A stretch of 12,802 nucleotides of DNA from Betaproteobacteria bacterium (lineage in GTDB: Bacteria; Pseudomonadota; Gammaproteobacteria; Burkholderiales; SG8-39), in contig SCUH01000164.1 in the NCBI GenBank assembly GCA_004298295.1, positions 1 to 12,802 on the forward strand. The letters run 5' to 3'. The position numbers and the translations under genes are program-made. The notes under the pieces were generated by a model. It had not been told where the DNA came from and did not search any database. It saw only the letters and a program-made list of their open reading frames with translations. This document shows positions 5,770 through 12,462 of this stretch, one piece after another (position 1 is the first letter of the stretch; every line of letters begins with the position of its first letter).

Positions 5770-6588
5770 ATGAAAGCTGCAAAGTTCACCCTGATGTTCC
5801 TGGCCTGCGCCGCGGCGATTCCCGCGTTGGCGCAGAACACGACGGATTCGCGCTGCGGGACGACGAATTTCGACAGCAGCCGAAACTACTACACCATCGT
5901 CAACCCCGCTTTGGGGACGCCCACCCAGCAGTGCTTCATTACGGTGGTGCCGAAGGAATCCTGGAGCGGCGGTTCGCCGGACCTCGCCACCTCGCAGCTT
6001 GTCGAAGGCAACTATGACGTCACGCTCTCCGGCGGGGGCGGCGGCGGCGGCGGCGGGACCGCGCGCAGCGGAGGCTTCGGCTACGACGGTGCCGACGCGA
6101 TTGAATTCAAGGGCGCGGCTTACCTCGCGCCCGGGGTTTACCGGGTGACGATTGGCTCAGGCGGCCAGGGTGGCCAGGGCGGTCTGACACCGGATCTGGG
6201 CGGACGCGGGGCCGATGGTGGTCCGACGAGCCTGTCCGAGGCCTATAGCGGCCGGACGATCGCGGGGTATGCCGGTGCCGAGAACTGGGCTGGCGGTTAT
6301 CCGCAGCGTTACCAGGTTGCGTCGGCCGGGCGTGTTTCCGGTACCTCCGCGGACTCCAATATGACCCGCGCGGCAAGGAGCGGCGATGTCGGCGGCGGCG
6401 GCCGTGGCGCGAGCCGGGAGAACGTCGCGGAGTCCGGCAGCATGGGCGGCCACGGCTACATCCGGCTGGCATTGAAGGACCCCGTGCCGCAAGCCCCGCT
6501 GGCGCAGCCCGCGCCGGCCGCAGCGTCCGAAACCGTGACCACGCCGCCTCCCGCGGCTATCCGCCCGGCCAGACGGGACCGCAACTAA
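5770..6588 (+). CDS. Exported glycine-rich protein, function unknown
   Basis: The start at 5770 has GGAGG (5760-5764) 5 nt upstream; the ATGs at 5752 and 5758 do not. The 272-residue product has a signal peptide (about 1-22, ALA/Q). A short Cys-containing N-terminal part (two Cys, at RCGTT and QQCFI) precedes a Gly-rich domain (about 80-235) that includes nine consecutive Gly encoded by a GGC-rich tract (6031-6057). This domain alternates beta-strand-like phrases (YDVTLSGG, YRVTIGSGGQGGQGG, IAGYAGAENW) and ends GGHGYIRLAL, a pattern shared with glycine-rich domains of surface and phage tail proteins. A Pro/Ala-rich tail closes it. Secretion or surface display is inferred. Promoter site I lies upstream. 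The transpeptidase gene follows after 164 bp with no obvious promoter of its own. Confidence 0.85.
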   Translation: MKAAKFTLMFLACAAAIPALAQNTTDSRCGTTNFDSSRNYYTIVNPALGTPTQQCFITVVPKESWSGGSPDLATSQLVEGNYDVTLSGGGGGGGGGTARSGGFGYDGADAIEFKGAAYLAPGVYRVTIGSGGQGGQGGLTPDLGGRGADGGPTSLSEAYSGRTIAGYAGAENWAGGYPQRYQVASAGRVSGTSADSNMTRAARSGDVGGGGRGASRENVAESGSMGGHGYIRLALKDPVPQAPLAQPAPAAASETVTTPPPAAIRPARRDRN

Positions 6589-6668
6589 ACAATAAGCATT
6601 GCGCAAAGACGCTCGCTGCAAAGGCGCCCGAAGTCGGGGTGCCCTTGCAGCAGCGCCGCAACCCTGCA

Positions 6669-6700
6669 GCAGCCCCGGCTCGAAAGACCACCGGGGCTGC
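6669..6700 (+). other. 10-bp perfect inverted repeat after the glycine-rich gene
   Basis: GCAGCCCCGG (6669-6678) pairs perfectly with CCGGGGCTGC (6691-6700) around a 12-nt loop. There is no T tract on either strand, so it is not a standard Rho-independent terminator. It may stabilise the upstream mRNA 3' end or reduce transcription into the transpeptidase gene. Confidence 0.45.
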
Positions 6701-6752
6701 GCTGCGCTGGTGGCGCCGACAGAACAGCACGACAAGACGGGCAAGGCAGAAA

Positions 6753-7430
6753 ATGCGCATGCATTCCATCGGGATCGTCGTTCTGGGACTGGTCCTGCTG
6801 CCCCATCCTGCAGCGGCGCAGCACGACGAGGTTGCGGCGATTCACGTCCGCGCCGACTTCGGCGGTGAGCGGGTTTCCCCTGACGCCCGCCAGATCGCAG
6901 ACTGGATCGTCGATGCGGCCGACAACCGGGGCCTGCCGTTCGTGATCGTCGACAAGGCGGACGCCAGGGTTTTCGTTTTCGACGCGGCCGGGCGGATCCG
7001 GGGCGCCGCCCCTGCGCTGCTCGGCGTGGCGCGCGGTGATGACGCCGTCCCCGGCATCGGCGACCGCCAGTATTCCGAGATGCCGCCGAAGACCCGCACG
7101 ACGCCGGCTGGCCGGTTCGTGGCGGCCTTGGGCATGAGTACCCGCGGCGAGGACGTCCTATGGGTCGACTACGAGGGCGCCGTATCCCTGCACAGGGTCG
7201 TCACCAAGAATCCCAGGGAGCGCCGCCTCGAGCGCCTGGCCACGCCCACGCCCCTCGACAACCGCATCTCCTACGGCTGCATCAACGTTCCGGCGCAATT
7301 CTACGAAGCCGTGATCCGCCCGACGTTCATTGGCACCGAGGGAATCGTCTACGTGCTGCCGGAAACGCGCCCGGCGCGCGAACTCTTCGGCTCCTACGAG
7401 GCCCATGAACGGCGGCGGCAGCGACACTGA
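6753..7430 (+). CDS. YkuD-like L,D-transpeptidase, exported
   Basis: From the ATG at 6753 the protein has 225 residues and a clear signal peptide (about 1-23, PAAAQ). The frame is open back to 6639, but that extension would bury the signal peptide behind an Arg-rich stretch. The catalytic region (about 55-205) shows the YkuD pattern: FVIVDKADARVFVFDAAG, TTPAGRF, a His at AVSLHRVV and the catalytic segment ISYGCINVP with Cys at about 176. The usual motif is SHGC; here the residue before GC is Tyr. Enzymes of this type make 3-3 peptidoglycan crosslinks or attach proteins to the wall in the periplasm. The Tyr variant means activity should not be taken for granted. No CRP-like site lies directly upstream, so it may depend on readthrough from the glycine-rich gene. 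Confidence 0.84.
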   Translation: MRMHSIGIVVLGLVLLPHPAAAQHDEVAAIHVRADFGGERVSPDARQIADWIVDAADNRGLPFVIVDKADARVFVFDAAGRIRGAAPALLGVARGDDAVPGIGDRQYSEMPPKTRTTPAGRFVAALGMSTRGEDVLWVDYEGAVSLHRVVTKNPRERRLERLATPTPLDNRISYGCINVPAQFYEAVIRPTFIGTEGIVYVLPETRPARELFGSYEAHERRRQRH

Positions 7431-7455
7431 AGGCACGGCAACAAATTCCGGCGTC

Positions 7456-7498
7456 GGTACGCTAGCGCACAGAACGGGACCGGACGGGACGCCATAGT
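7456..7498 (+). promoter_or_regulatory. CRP-like class II promoter of the PA2779-type gene (site F)
   Basis: The 16-mer at 7456-7471 reads GGTACGC-TA-GCGCACA, with a perfect right arm and two changes in the left. GAACGG follows, with a -10-like CATAGT at 7493-7498. The predicted start is about 7505, giving a 63-nt leader. Confidence 0.7.
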
Positions 7499-7567
7499 CG
7501 CTGCCACGTCCGCACTGCCGGCTGGTGCGGCGGCGATCCCACCCGGTTCATCACACAGGAGACCGAC

Positions 7568-7927
7568 ATGAAATCCGCATTGACGAGAATGATTTGCCGC
7601 TTTCTGGCCATCGCGCTGATGGCGCTGCCCTTCCAGGGGATACAGGCCGGCATGATCGGGACGGATGAGGCGAATTCCGCCGCTTCCGTTCAGACCGATC
7701 GCAGCGTCGTGTTGAATTATCTGAACCGTACGCAGACGGTGAACGAGCTGCAGGCCCTGGGGCTGGATCCGCAGGCCGCCAGGGATCGCGTTGCGGCGAT
7801 GACCGACGATGAAGTCGGCACGCTCGCCGGACAGATCAGCGCCGCGCCTGCCGGCGGCGACGGCGGTGCGGTGCTTCTGCTCGCGGTGGTCATATTCGCC
7901 ATCTGGTACTTCGCCTTCCGCCGCTAG
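7568..7927 (+). CDS. PA2779-family exported or membrane protein, function unknown
   Basis: The 119-residue protein has an N-terminal signal or anchor helix (about 8-27) and a middle part with the phrase LNRTQTVNELQALGLDPQAARDRVAAMTDDEVGTLA (about residues 52-87), typical of the PA2779 family. A short Gly/Ala linker leads to a C-terminal hydrophobic helix ending WYFAFRR. AGGAG (7557-7561) precedes the ATG by 6 nt. In Pseudomonas and others the gene usually sits beside a C39-peptidase-like partner (PA2778); no such gene is present here, and it stands alone between its own promoter (site F) and a strong terminator (8008-8033). The function is unknown. Confidence 0.87.
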   Translation: MKSALTRMICRFLAIALMALPFQGIQAGMIGTDEANSAASVQTDRSVVLNYLNRTQTVNELQALGLDPQAARDRVAAMTDDEVGTLAGQISAAPAGGDGGAVLLLAVVIFAIWYFAFRR

Positions 7928-8007
7928 GAATCATGCCGCGGCGGCAAGCCGGACTGCGCACTGGCTGCGAAAGACAGTGATGCCGGATCCGGTTGCCTGG
8001 CACACAA

Positions 8008-8033
8008 ACGCCCGCCTCAGCGCGGGCGTTTTT
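8008..8033 (+). terminator. Rho-independent terminator after the PA2779-type gene
   Basis: The 8-bp stem ACGCCCGC / GCGGGCGT (8008-8015 with 8022-8029) has a 6-nt loop and is followed by TTTTT. It isolates the PA2779-type gene from the FecR-type gene and its promoter (site G). Confidence 0.9.
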
Positions 8034-8051
8034 CTGTTTCCGGCCGCCATT

Positions 8052-8094
8052 TGTATGCTGGCGCACAGAACCGGCGGCAGAACAACCCGATAAT
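8052..8094 (+). promoter_or_regulatory. CRP-like class II promoter of the FecR/PLDc_N operon (site G)
   Basis: The 16-mer at 8052-8067 reads TGTATGC-TG-GCGCACA, two left-arm mismatches with a perfect right arm. GAACCGG follows, with GATAAT, the best -10 of the set, at 8089-8094. The predicted start is about 8101, giving a 36-nt leader. Confidence 0.75.
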
Positions 8095-8136
8095 TCAGTC
8101 AGATTGCGGGCCATTTCGGCGCCCTGGAGATCTGCC

Positions 8137-10179
8137 ATGCATGAACAGCGGAGTCGCGCTCGAATCTTCGCGCTGCTGCTCGGTGCCGCCGCGCTGGTAT
8201 TGGCCGGTTGGGCGAGCGCCGACCCGCCCTCGCGCGTCGCGCGCCTGGGCTACACCAGCGGCGCGGTGAGCTTTTCCCCGGCCGGCGAGAACGACTGGGT
8301 GCAGGCGAGGATGAACCGGCCACTGATCACCGGCGACAGCCTGTGGGTCGATGCCGGAGCGCGCGCGGAACTGCAGGTCGGCTCGGCCGTGATCCGCATG
8401 AGCGGCAGTACCAGCCTGACGCTGCTCAATCTCGATGACCGCGTCGCGCAGCTGCAGTTGGCACAGGGCACACTGAACGTCCGGGTGCGGCGCCTTGGCC
8501 CGCAGGAAGTGTTCGAGGTCGCCACGCCCAATCTCGCGTATTCGATCCGCCGGCCCGGCACGTACCGGATCGAGGTTGATTCTGCCGGGGATGCGACGAC
8601 CGTCGTCGTGCGCGAGGGCCAGGCCGAGGTGTTTGGCGAAGGCGCCGCGTACGTCGTCGATGCGGGGCGAGCTTACCGCTTTTACGGCACCGGCCTGCAC
8701 GACTACGAGACTTTCGAGCGGCTGCAGGATGACGAATTCGATCGCTGGTCGTCCGATCGCGATCGCCGCGGAACCGTTGCCGCGCGGTATGTCTCGCGCG
8801 ATGTGATCGGCTACGAGGACCTGGACGAGTACGGCAGCTGGCGCACCGCGGAGGGCTATGGCAACGTGTGGATGCCGAATCGCGTCGCGGCCGACTGGGC
8901 GCCTTACCGGGACGGACATTGGGCGTGGATCGATCCATGGGGCTGGACCTGGGTGGATGACGCGCCTTGGGGCTTCGCGGTCTCTCACTACGGCCGCTGG
9001 GCGAACATCGGCGGGACCTGGGGCTGGATCCCGGGTCCGGTCCGCTCGCGGGCTGTCTATGCGCCAGCCCTGGTCGCTTTCATCGGCGGCAGCAATTTCC
9101 AGATATCGATTTCGCTCGGCAATGTCCTGGGCGTCGCATGGTTTCCGCTCGGCCCGCGCGACGTCTACCGGCCGTCGTACCCGGTGAGCCGAAGCTATTT
9201 CAACGACATCAACACCAGCAATACGACGATCAGGACCACCAACATCACGAACGTGTACAACAACGTCAACGTGACGAACGTTACCTACGTCAATCAACAG
9301 GTGCCCGGCGCGATCGTCGCCGTACCGAGCACCACGTTCGTGCAATCGCAGCCGGTCGGGCGGAGCGCAGTCCGACTGTCGAGAGAAGCGATCGCGAAAG
9401 CGCCGGTCACGGCAGTCGCTGCGGTAGCGCCGGTGCAGGCCAGCGTACGCGGGGCCGCGGCACCGGGCTTCAAGCCGCCGGCGGAAGCGTCGAAACGGCC
9501 GGTCGTGGCGAAGGCAACGCCACCGCCCGCGCCCGTCCCGTTTGCAGCCAAACAGTCCGCGCTCGCGGCGCAGCCCGGCAGGCCGCTCGACGCAGCAGCG
9601 CTCGCGGCGGTGAAGCCCGCCGCGCCGGCGCCGGCACCCTCGGTCAAAGTCGTCAGTCCTACCAAGCGCGCCGTGGCGCCACCCAAGCCGCAAGCCGTTG
9701 CGCCTGGACGGCGGCGGGCGCCTGAGGTCCAGACGGTACCGCAACCAACACCGCAACCCAGTGTGATCGTGCCGACACCTGCGGAGGCGCAGAAAGCGCC
9801 GCAGCGGCCGGAGGTGCAGGAAGCTCCTAAAGCACCCGCGGTCGTGCCGAAGGCGCCCGAGGCTCAGAAAGCGCCGCAGCCGCCCGAAGTGCAGCGGCGA
9901 CTGCAGCGGCCGGAGGTGCAGGAAGCTCCTAAAGCACCCGCGGTCGTGCCGAAGGCGCCCGAGGCTCAGAAAGCGCCGCAGCCGCCCGAAGCACCGAAAG
10001 CTTTGCCGCCGAAGCCTGACGCCGCCCAACCGGCGGAAAAGGGCGGCGCAAGGAAGAGCGATGCACAACGCAGGCTCGAGGAGAAACTGAAGCGCGAGGA
10101 CAAGCTGAAGCTCGAGGAGAAACTGAGGCTCGAAGAGAGGCTGAAGCGCGAGGAAGACGAGAGGAAGCGCAGGCAATGA
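8137..10179 (+). CDS. Exported FecR-domain, DUF6600-type protein with Pro-rich repeats
   Basis: The 680-residue protein starts at the ATG at 8137, with GGAG 8 nt upstream. The frame extends back to 7993, but across the preceding terminator and promoter. A signal peptide (about 1-28, ASA/D) is followed by a FecR-like beta domain (about 60-165) and a Trp-rich module (about 230-320: YGSWR, VWMPN, WAPYRDGHW, WGWTWVDDAPWGF) typical of DUF6600 proteins. Next come an Asn/Thr-rich beta stretch (about 345-395), a long Pro/Ala/Lys region (about 400-640) and a charged Glu/Lys/Arg helix (about 640-680). The Pro-rich region contains two 89-bp identical copies. No sigma factor or TonB receptor is nearby, so it is not a classic FecR anti-sigma; a wall-spanning periplasmic role is inferred. 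It is translationally coupled to the next gene. Confidence 0.88.
   Translation: MHEQRSRARIFALLLGAAALVLAGWASADPPSRVARLGYTSGAVSFSPAGENDWVQARMNRPLITGDSLWVDAGARAELQVGSAVIRMSGSTSLTLLNLDDRVAQLQLAQGTLNVRVRRLGPQEVFEVATPNLAYSIRRPGTYRIEVDSAGDATTVVVREGQAEVFGEGAAYVVDAGRAYRFYGTGLHDYETFERLQDDEFDRWSSDRDRRGTVAARYVSRDVIGYEDLDEYGSWRTAEGYGNVWMPNRVAADWAPYRDGHWAWIDPWGWTWVDDAPWGFAVSHYGRWANIGGTWGWIPGPVRSRAVYAPALVAFIGGSNFQISISLGNVLGVAWFPLGPRDVYRPSYPVSRSYFNDINTSNTTIRTTNITNVYNNVNVTNVTYVNQQVPGAIVAVPSTTFVQSQPVGRSAVRLSREAIAKAPVTAVAAVAPVQASVRGAAAPGFKPPAEASKRPVVAKATPPPAPVPFAAKQSALAAQPGRPLDAAALAAVKPAAPAPAPSVKVVSPTKRAVAPPKPQAVAPGRRRAPEVQTVPQPTPQPSVIVPTPAEAQKAPQRPEVQEAPKAPAVVPKAPEAQKAPQPPEVQRRLQRPEVQEAPKAPAVVPKAPEAQKAPQPPEAPKALPPKPDAAQPAEKGGARKSDAQRRLEEKLKREDKLKLEEKLRLEERLKREEDERKRRQ
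9801..9991 (+). repeat. 89-bp perfect direct repeat inside the FecR-type gene
   Basis: 9801-9889 and 9903-9991 are identical by eye over 89 bp with a 102-bp (34-codon) period, so each copy adds a reading-frame-neutral block of the type EVQEAPKAPAVVPKAPEA. Identity at synonymous positions points to a recent duplication or gene conversion; copy number may vary between strains. Confidence 0.93.
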
Positions 10180-10367
10180 TGAACTTCGGATACAACAGCC
10201 TCTGGGGCCTGCTGGTACTTGCGGCGGATATCTGGGCGATCATCAATATTCTTCAAAGCGCCGTTTCCAACGAGAAGAAATTGATCTGGGTCATCGCCGT
10301 GGTGCTGCTGCCGCTGTTGGGATTCATCCTGTGGTTTTTCCTCGGCCCGCGGGGCGGCAAGACCTAG
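10176..10367 (+). CDS. PLDc_N-type small membrane protein
   Basis: The 63-residue protein has two hydrophobic helices (about 8-27 and 36-56) with the pattern WGLLVLAADIWAIINILQS, then KKLIWVIAVVLLPLLGFILWF and a GPRGGKT end. This matches the PLDc_N domain, normally the membrane-anchoring N-terminus of cardiolipin synthase ClsA, here as a free-standing protein without catalytic HKD motifs. The ATG at 10176 overlaps the FecR-type stop codon (TGA at 10177-10179), and a second ATG lies at 10179, so the two genes are translationally coupled and share promoter G. The 3' end is 14 bp from the convergent radical SAM gene. It may anchor or regulate a partner in the inner membrane; the function is unknown. 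Confidence 0.86.
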   Translation: MMNFGYNSLWGLLVLAADIWAIINILQSAVSNEKKLIWVIAVVLLPLLGFILWFFLGPRGGKT

Positions 10368-10381
10368 CGCGAGACGGACCG

Positions 10382-12250
10382 TCAATCCAGGATCAGATGG
10401 AACACCGACGAATCGACGCGGACCAGCTCGCGCAGCCTGGCGTCGAAGCGGATGAAGATCCTGTCACCGTACGGGGCCAGGCGCTGCAGCAGGCGGTTCA
10501 GATGAGAGAGTTCCGCCTCGTGTGCCATCTCGATGCGCAGCGTCACGGTTGAGGACGTGCGTTTGAGCAGTTTCTCGAGGTAACCGGCGATGCGCGAGAA
10601 AAAGCGCCGGTCCAGCCATCCGCCGAGGGAGACCGACAGGTTCGGCCCGCCTGCGAGTCCGTCCTTCAACGCCACGGTGACCCGGCCGCTGCGCAGATAG
10701 TCCGCCAGCGCAGCCTGCAAGGATTCGAACAGCCTCGATGCGGTGGCTTGCCGCGCTCGCAGCGCGATGCCGAACCGTCGCTCCACGTAGTCCCGCATCG
10801 CCAGTCCCACGATCCAGTCGGTGATGGCCTGCGGCAGCAGGCGCGGCGACGCCAGGGGAAGACTGCGCAGGAAATGAAACAGTCTGGACCCGCCGCCCGG
10901 CAGGATACCGCTCGCCATCAGGCGGCCCAGAATGGCCAGCCCTTCGGTGAGGCGATATTGACTCTGGCGGACGGGATCGCGCAGATAGCGCAGCTTGTTC
11001 CGGATCCGGTCGGCGATCTGCCGGTCCTCGAGCAGGCGCCGGTAGAGGTCCTGGTAGGACGCAACCATGGCGTCGTAGTCCATGCGCTGCGGCAGGATAT
11101 TCGTGCCCGGACGCGTGTTGTCCGTGTTCTCGGCCTGCGCAATGAGGCGCCCTTCCTTTTCCAGCCTCTGGTAAAGGGGCGTGCGCGGCAGCGCGGTGAG
11201 CAGGCCAATCATCGCCGCCTGGATGCCGGAGTCGACGATGAAGCGGTACTGCCGGTCGAACGTCGCCAGCGTGTCGTTATCGAAGCCGATGATGAATCCG
11301 GCCAGGACGTCGATGCCGCGCGCGTAGATCCTGCGCACCGAGTCCAGGATGTCGTGGCGCAGGTTCTGGGATTTCTTCGTCTCCTTCAGGCTGTCGACGT
11401 CCGGGGACTCGATGCCGATGAAGACCCAGGCAAAGTGCGCCTCGCGGAACAACCGCAGCAGCGCGTCGTCCTGCGCCACGTTCAGCGACACCTCGGTGCC
11501 GAAGATGAAGCGGTAGCCGTGGCGCTCCTGATAGTCCTTCAGGTATTCCAGCAGCGATCCTGCGGCCTTGCGGTTGCCGATGAAATTGTCGTCGACGAAG
11601 AACACGTCCCGGACGTTGCGCTGTCTCAAGGCGTCGAGCTCGAGGCCGATCTGCGCGGGACTCTTCCAGCGCGGCTTCCTGCCGAACATGACGATGATGT
11701 CGCAGAATTCGCAGCGATACGGGCAGCCGCGCGAGAACTGCACCGTCACGCCACTGTACTTTTCCAGCTTGAGCAGGTCGAATCGGGGCGCGGGCGAGTC
11801 AGCCATCGATACGGTGCCCGTTTCCGCGTACAGCCGGCGCGCCGCGCCGTGCCTGTAATCACGGCAGAATTGCGGCCACACGTATTCGGCTTCGCCGCAG
11901 ATCACGCTGTCGGCGATGCCGTCATAGAACTCCGGGCACAACGAAGCGTAGCTGCCCCCGGCTACGACGTAGTACCCCTTGGCCCGGTAGAAGCGCAGCA
12001 GTTCCTTCTGTCGCGGTGCCTGAACGCCCATGCCGCCGATGCCGATGATGTCGGCCTGTGGTGCAAGGGGGAGGGATTCGATGTTTTCGTCCACGATCTC
12101 GACTTGCCAGTCGGGCGGACAAAGCGCGGCCAGGGTCGCCAGGCCGAGCGGCGGATTCATCGCCCGCTTGCCCGCCAGCATCCTGTCCATGGCCCACTTG
12201 AAGCTCCAGAAACTTTCGTTGAATCTCGGGTTGACGAGAAGCAAGCGCAT
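10382..12250 (-). CDS. B12-binding radical SAM protein with DUF4070-like region
   Basis: The 622-residue protein has an N-terminal cobalamin-binding Rossmann-like domain (about 1-135: MRLLLVNPRF, MNPPLGLATLAAL, DIIGIGGMG, YYVVAGGSYASL). The radical SAM core (about 165-355) holds FSRGCPYRCEFCD, with iron-sulfur Cys at 176, 180 and 183, plus DVFFVDDNF and FIGIES. A DUF4070-like region follows (about 370-500). Relatives include methylases acting on unactivated carbons, for example in hopanoid and bacteriochlorophyll pathways, but many are unassigned and the substrate here is unknown. The last 120 or so residues look like an added domain with no recognised motif. AGGAG lies 10 nt before the ATG at 12250. 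It is divergent from the CigR-like gene; site H may drive both. Confidence 0.9.
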   Translation of the reverse strand: MRLLLVNPRFNESFWSFKWAMDRMLAGKRAMNPPLGLATLAALCPPDWQVEIVDENIESLPLAPQADIIGIGGMGVQAPRQKELLRFYRAKGYYVVAGGSYASLCPEFYDGIADSVICGEAEYVWPQFCRDYRHGAARRLYAETGTVSMADSPAPRFDLLKLEKYSGVTVQFSRGCPYRCEFCDIIVMFGRKPRWKSPAQIGLELDALRQRNVRDVFFVDDNFIGNRKAAGSLLEYLKDYQERHGYRFIFGTEVSLNVAQDDALLRLFREAHFAWVFIGIESPDVDSLKETKKSQNLRHDILDSVRRIYARGIDVLAGFIIGFDNDTLATFDRQYRFIVDSGIQAAMIGLLTALPRTPLYQRLEKEGRLIAQAENTDNTRPGTNILPQRMDYDAMVASYQDLYRRLLEDRQIADRIRNKLRYLRDPVRQSQYRLTEGLAILGRLMASGILPGGGSRLFHFLRSLPLASPRLLPQAITDWIVGLAMRDYVERRFGIALRARQATASRLFESLQAALADYLRSGRVTVALKDGLAGGPNLSVSLGGWLDRRFFSRIAGYLEKLLKRTSSTVTLRIEMAHEAELSHLNRLLQRLAPYGDRIFIRFDARLRELVRVDSSVFHLILD

Positions 12251-12341
12251 GGACGGTCAGGCTCCTGCGGGTTCGGCGTCCTTCGCGGGCGCCTTGCCGC
12301 CTCCGGCTGGGTCGAGCAGCGGTGGATCGCTGAAGCCGCCA

Positions 12342-12384
12342 AACATAGCATCGCGCGATGCGCTCGATTGTGCGCTGGCGCACA
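12342..12384 (-). promoter_or_regulatory. Possible reverse-facing promoter at site H for the radical SAM gene
   Basis: The perfect palindrome at 12369-12384 is symmetrical. Read on the minus strand, the same 22-nt offset lands on TATGTT (12347-12342), a good -10 match. The -33/-32 bases are AT instead of GA. The predicted start is about 12335, giving an 85-nt leader to 12250. Confidence 0.45.
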
Positions 12385-12411
12385 GACCGCTCGTCTGGCA
12401 AAGTTCAGGCT
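12369..12411 (+). promoter_or_regulatory. CRP-like class II promoter of the CigR-like gene (site H)
   Basis: The 16-mer at 12369-12384, TGTGCGC-TG-GCGCACA, is a perfect palindrome around the 2-bp centre and matches the consensus exactly. GACCG follows, with a -10-like CAGGCT at 12406-12411. The predicted start is about 12418, giving a 45-nt leader. Confidence 0.7.
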
Positions 12412-12462
12412 TCAACGTTGATTGCCGAGACGATGCCTGCATTCCTGACCTGGAGACCCAGC

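Noticed and set aside
7472..7498. GAAC after several palindromes as an ECF sigma -35 element
   Set aside because: GAAC is not kept in all sites (GACC, GAGA, GAGC, TACG occur), whereas GA at -33/-32 and the -10-like A2/T6 are; a class II activator promoter explains more.
7993..8136. Upstream extension of the FecR-type reading frame
   Set aside because: It would run through the terminator at 8008-8033 and promoter G and would hide the signal peptide; the ATG at 8137 has GGAG at good spacing.
8095..10176. 693-codon open frame on the minus strand opposite the FecR-type gene
   Set aside because: Arg-rich composition with no domain, lying wholly antisense to a gene with a signal peptide, domains and ribosome binding site; a high-GC shadow frame. 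The same applies to the long frames opposite the radical SAM gene (10748-12421) and the HKD gene (3075-4271).
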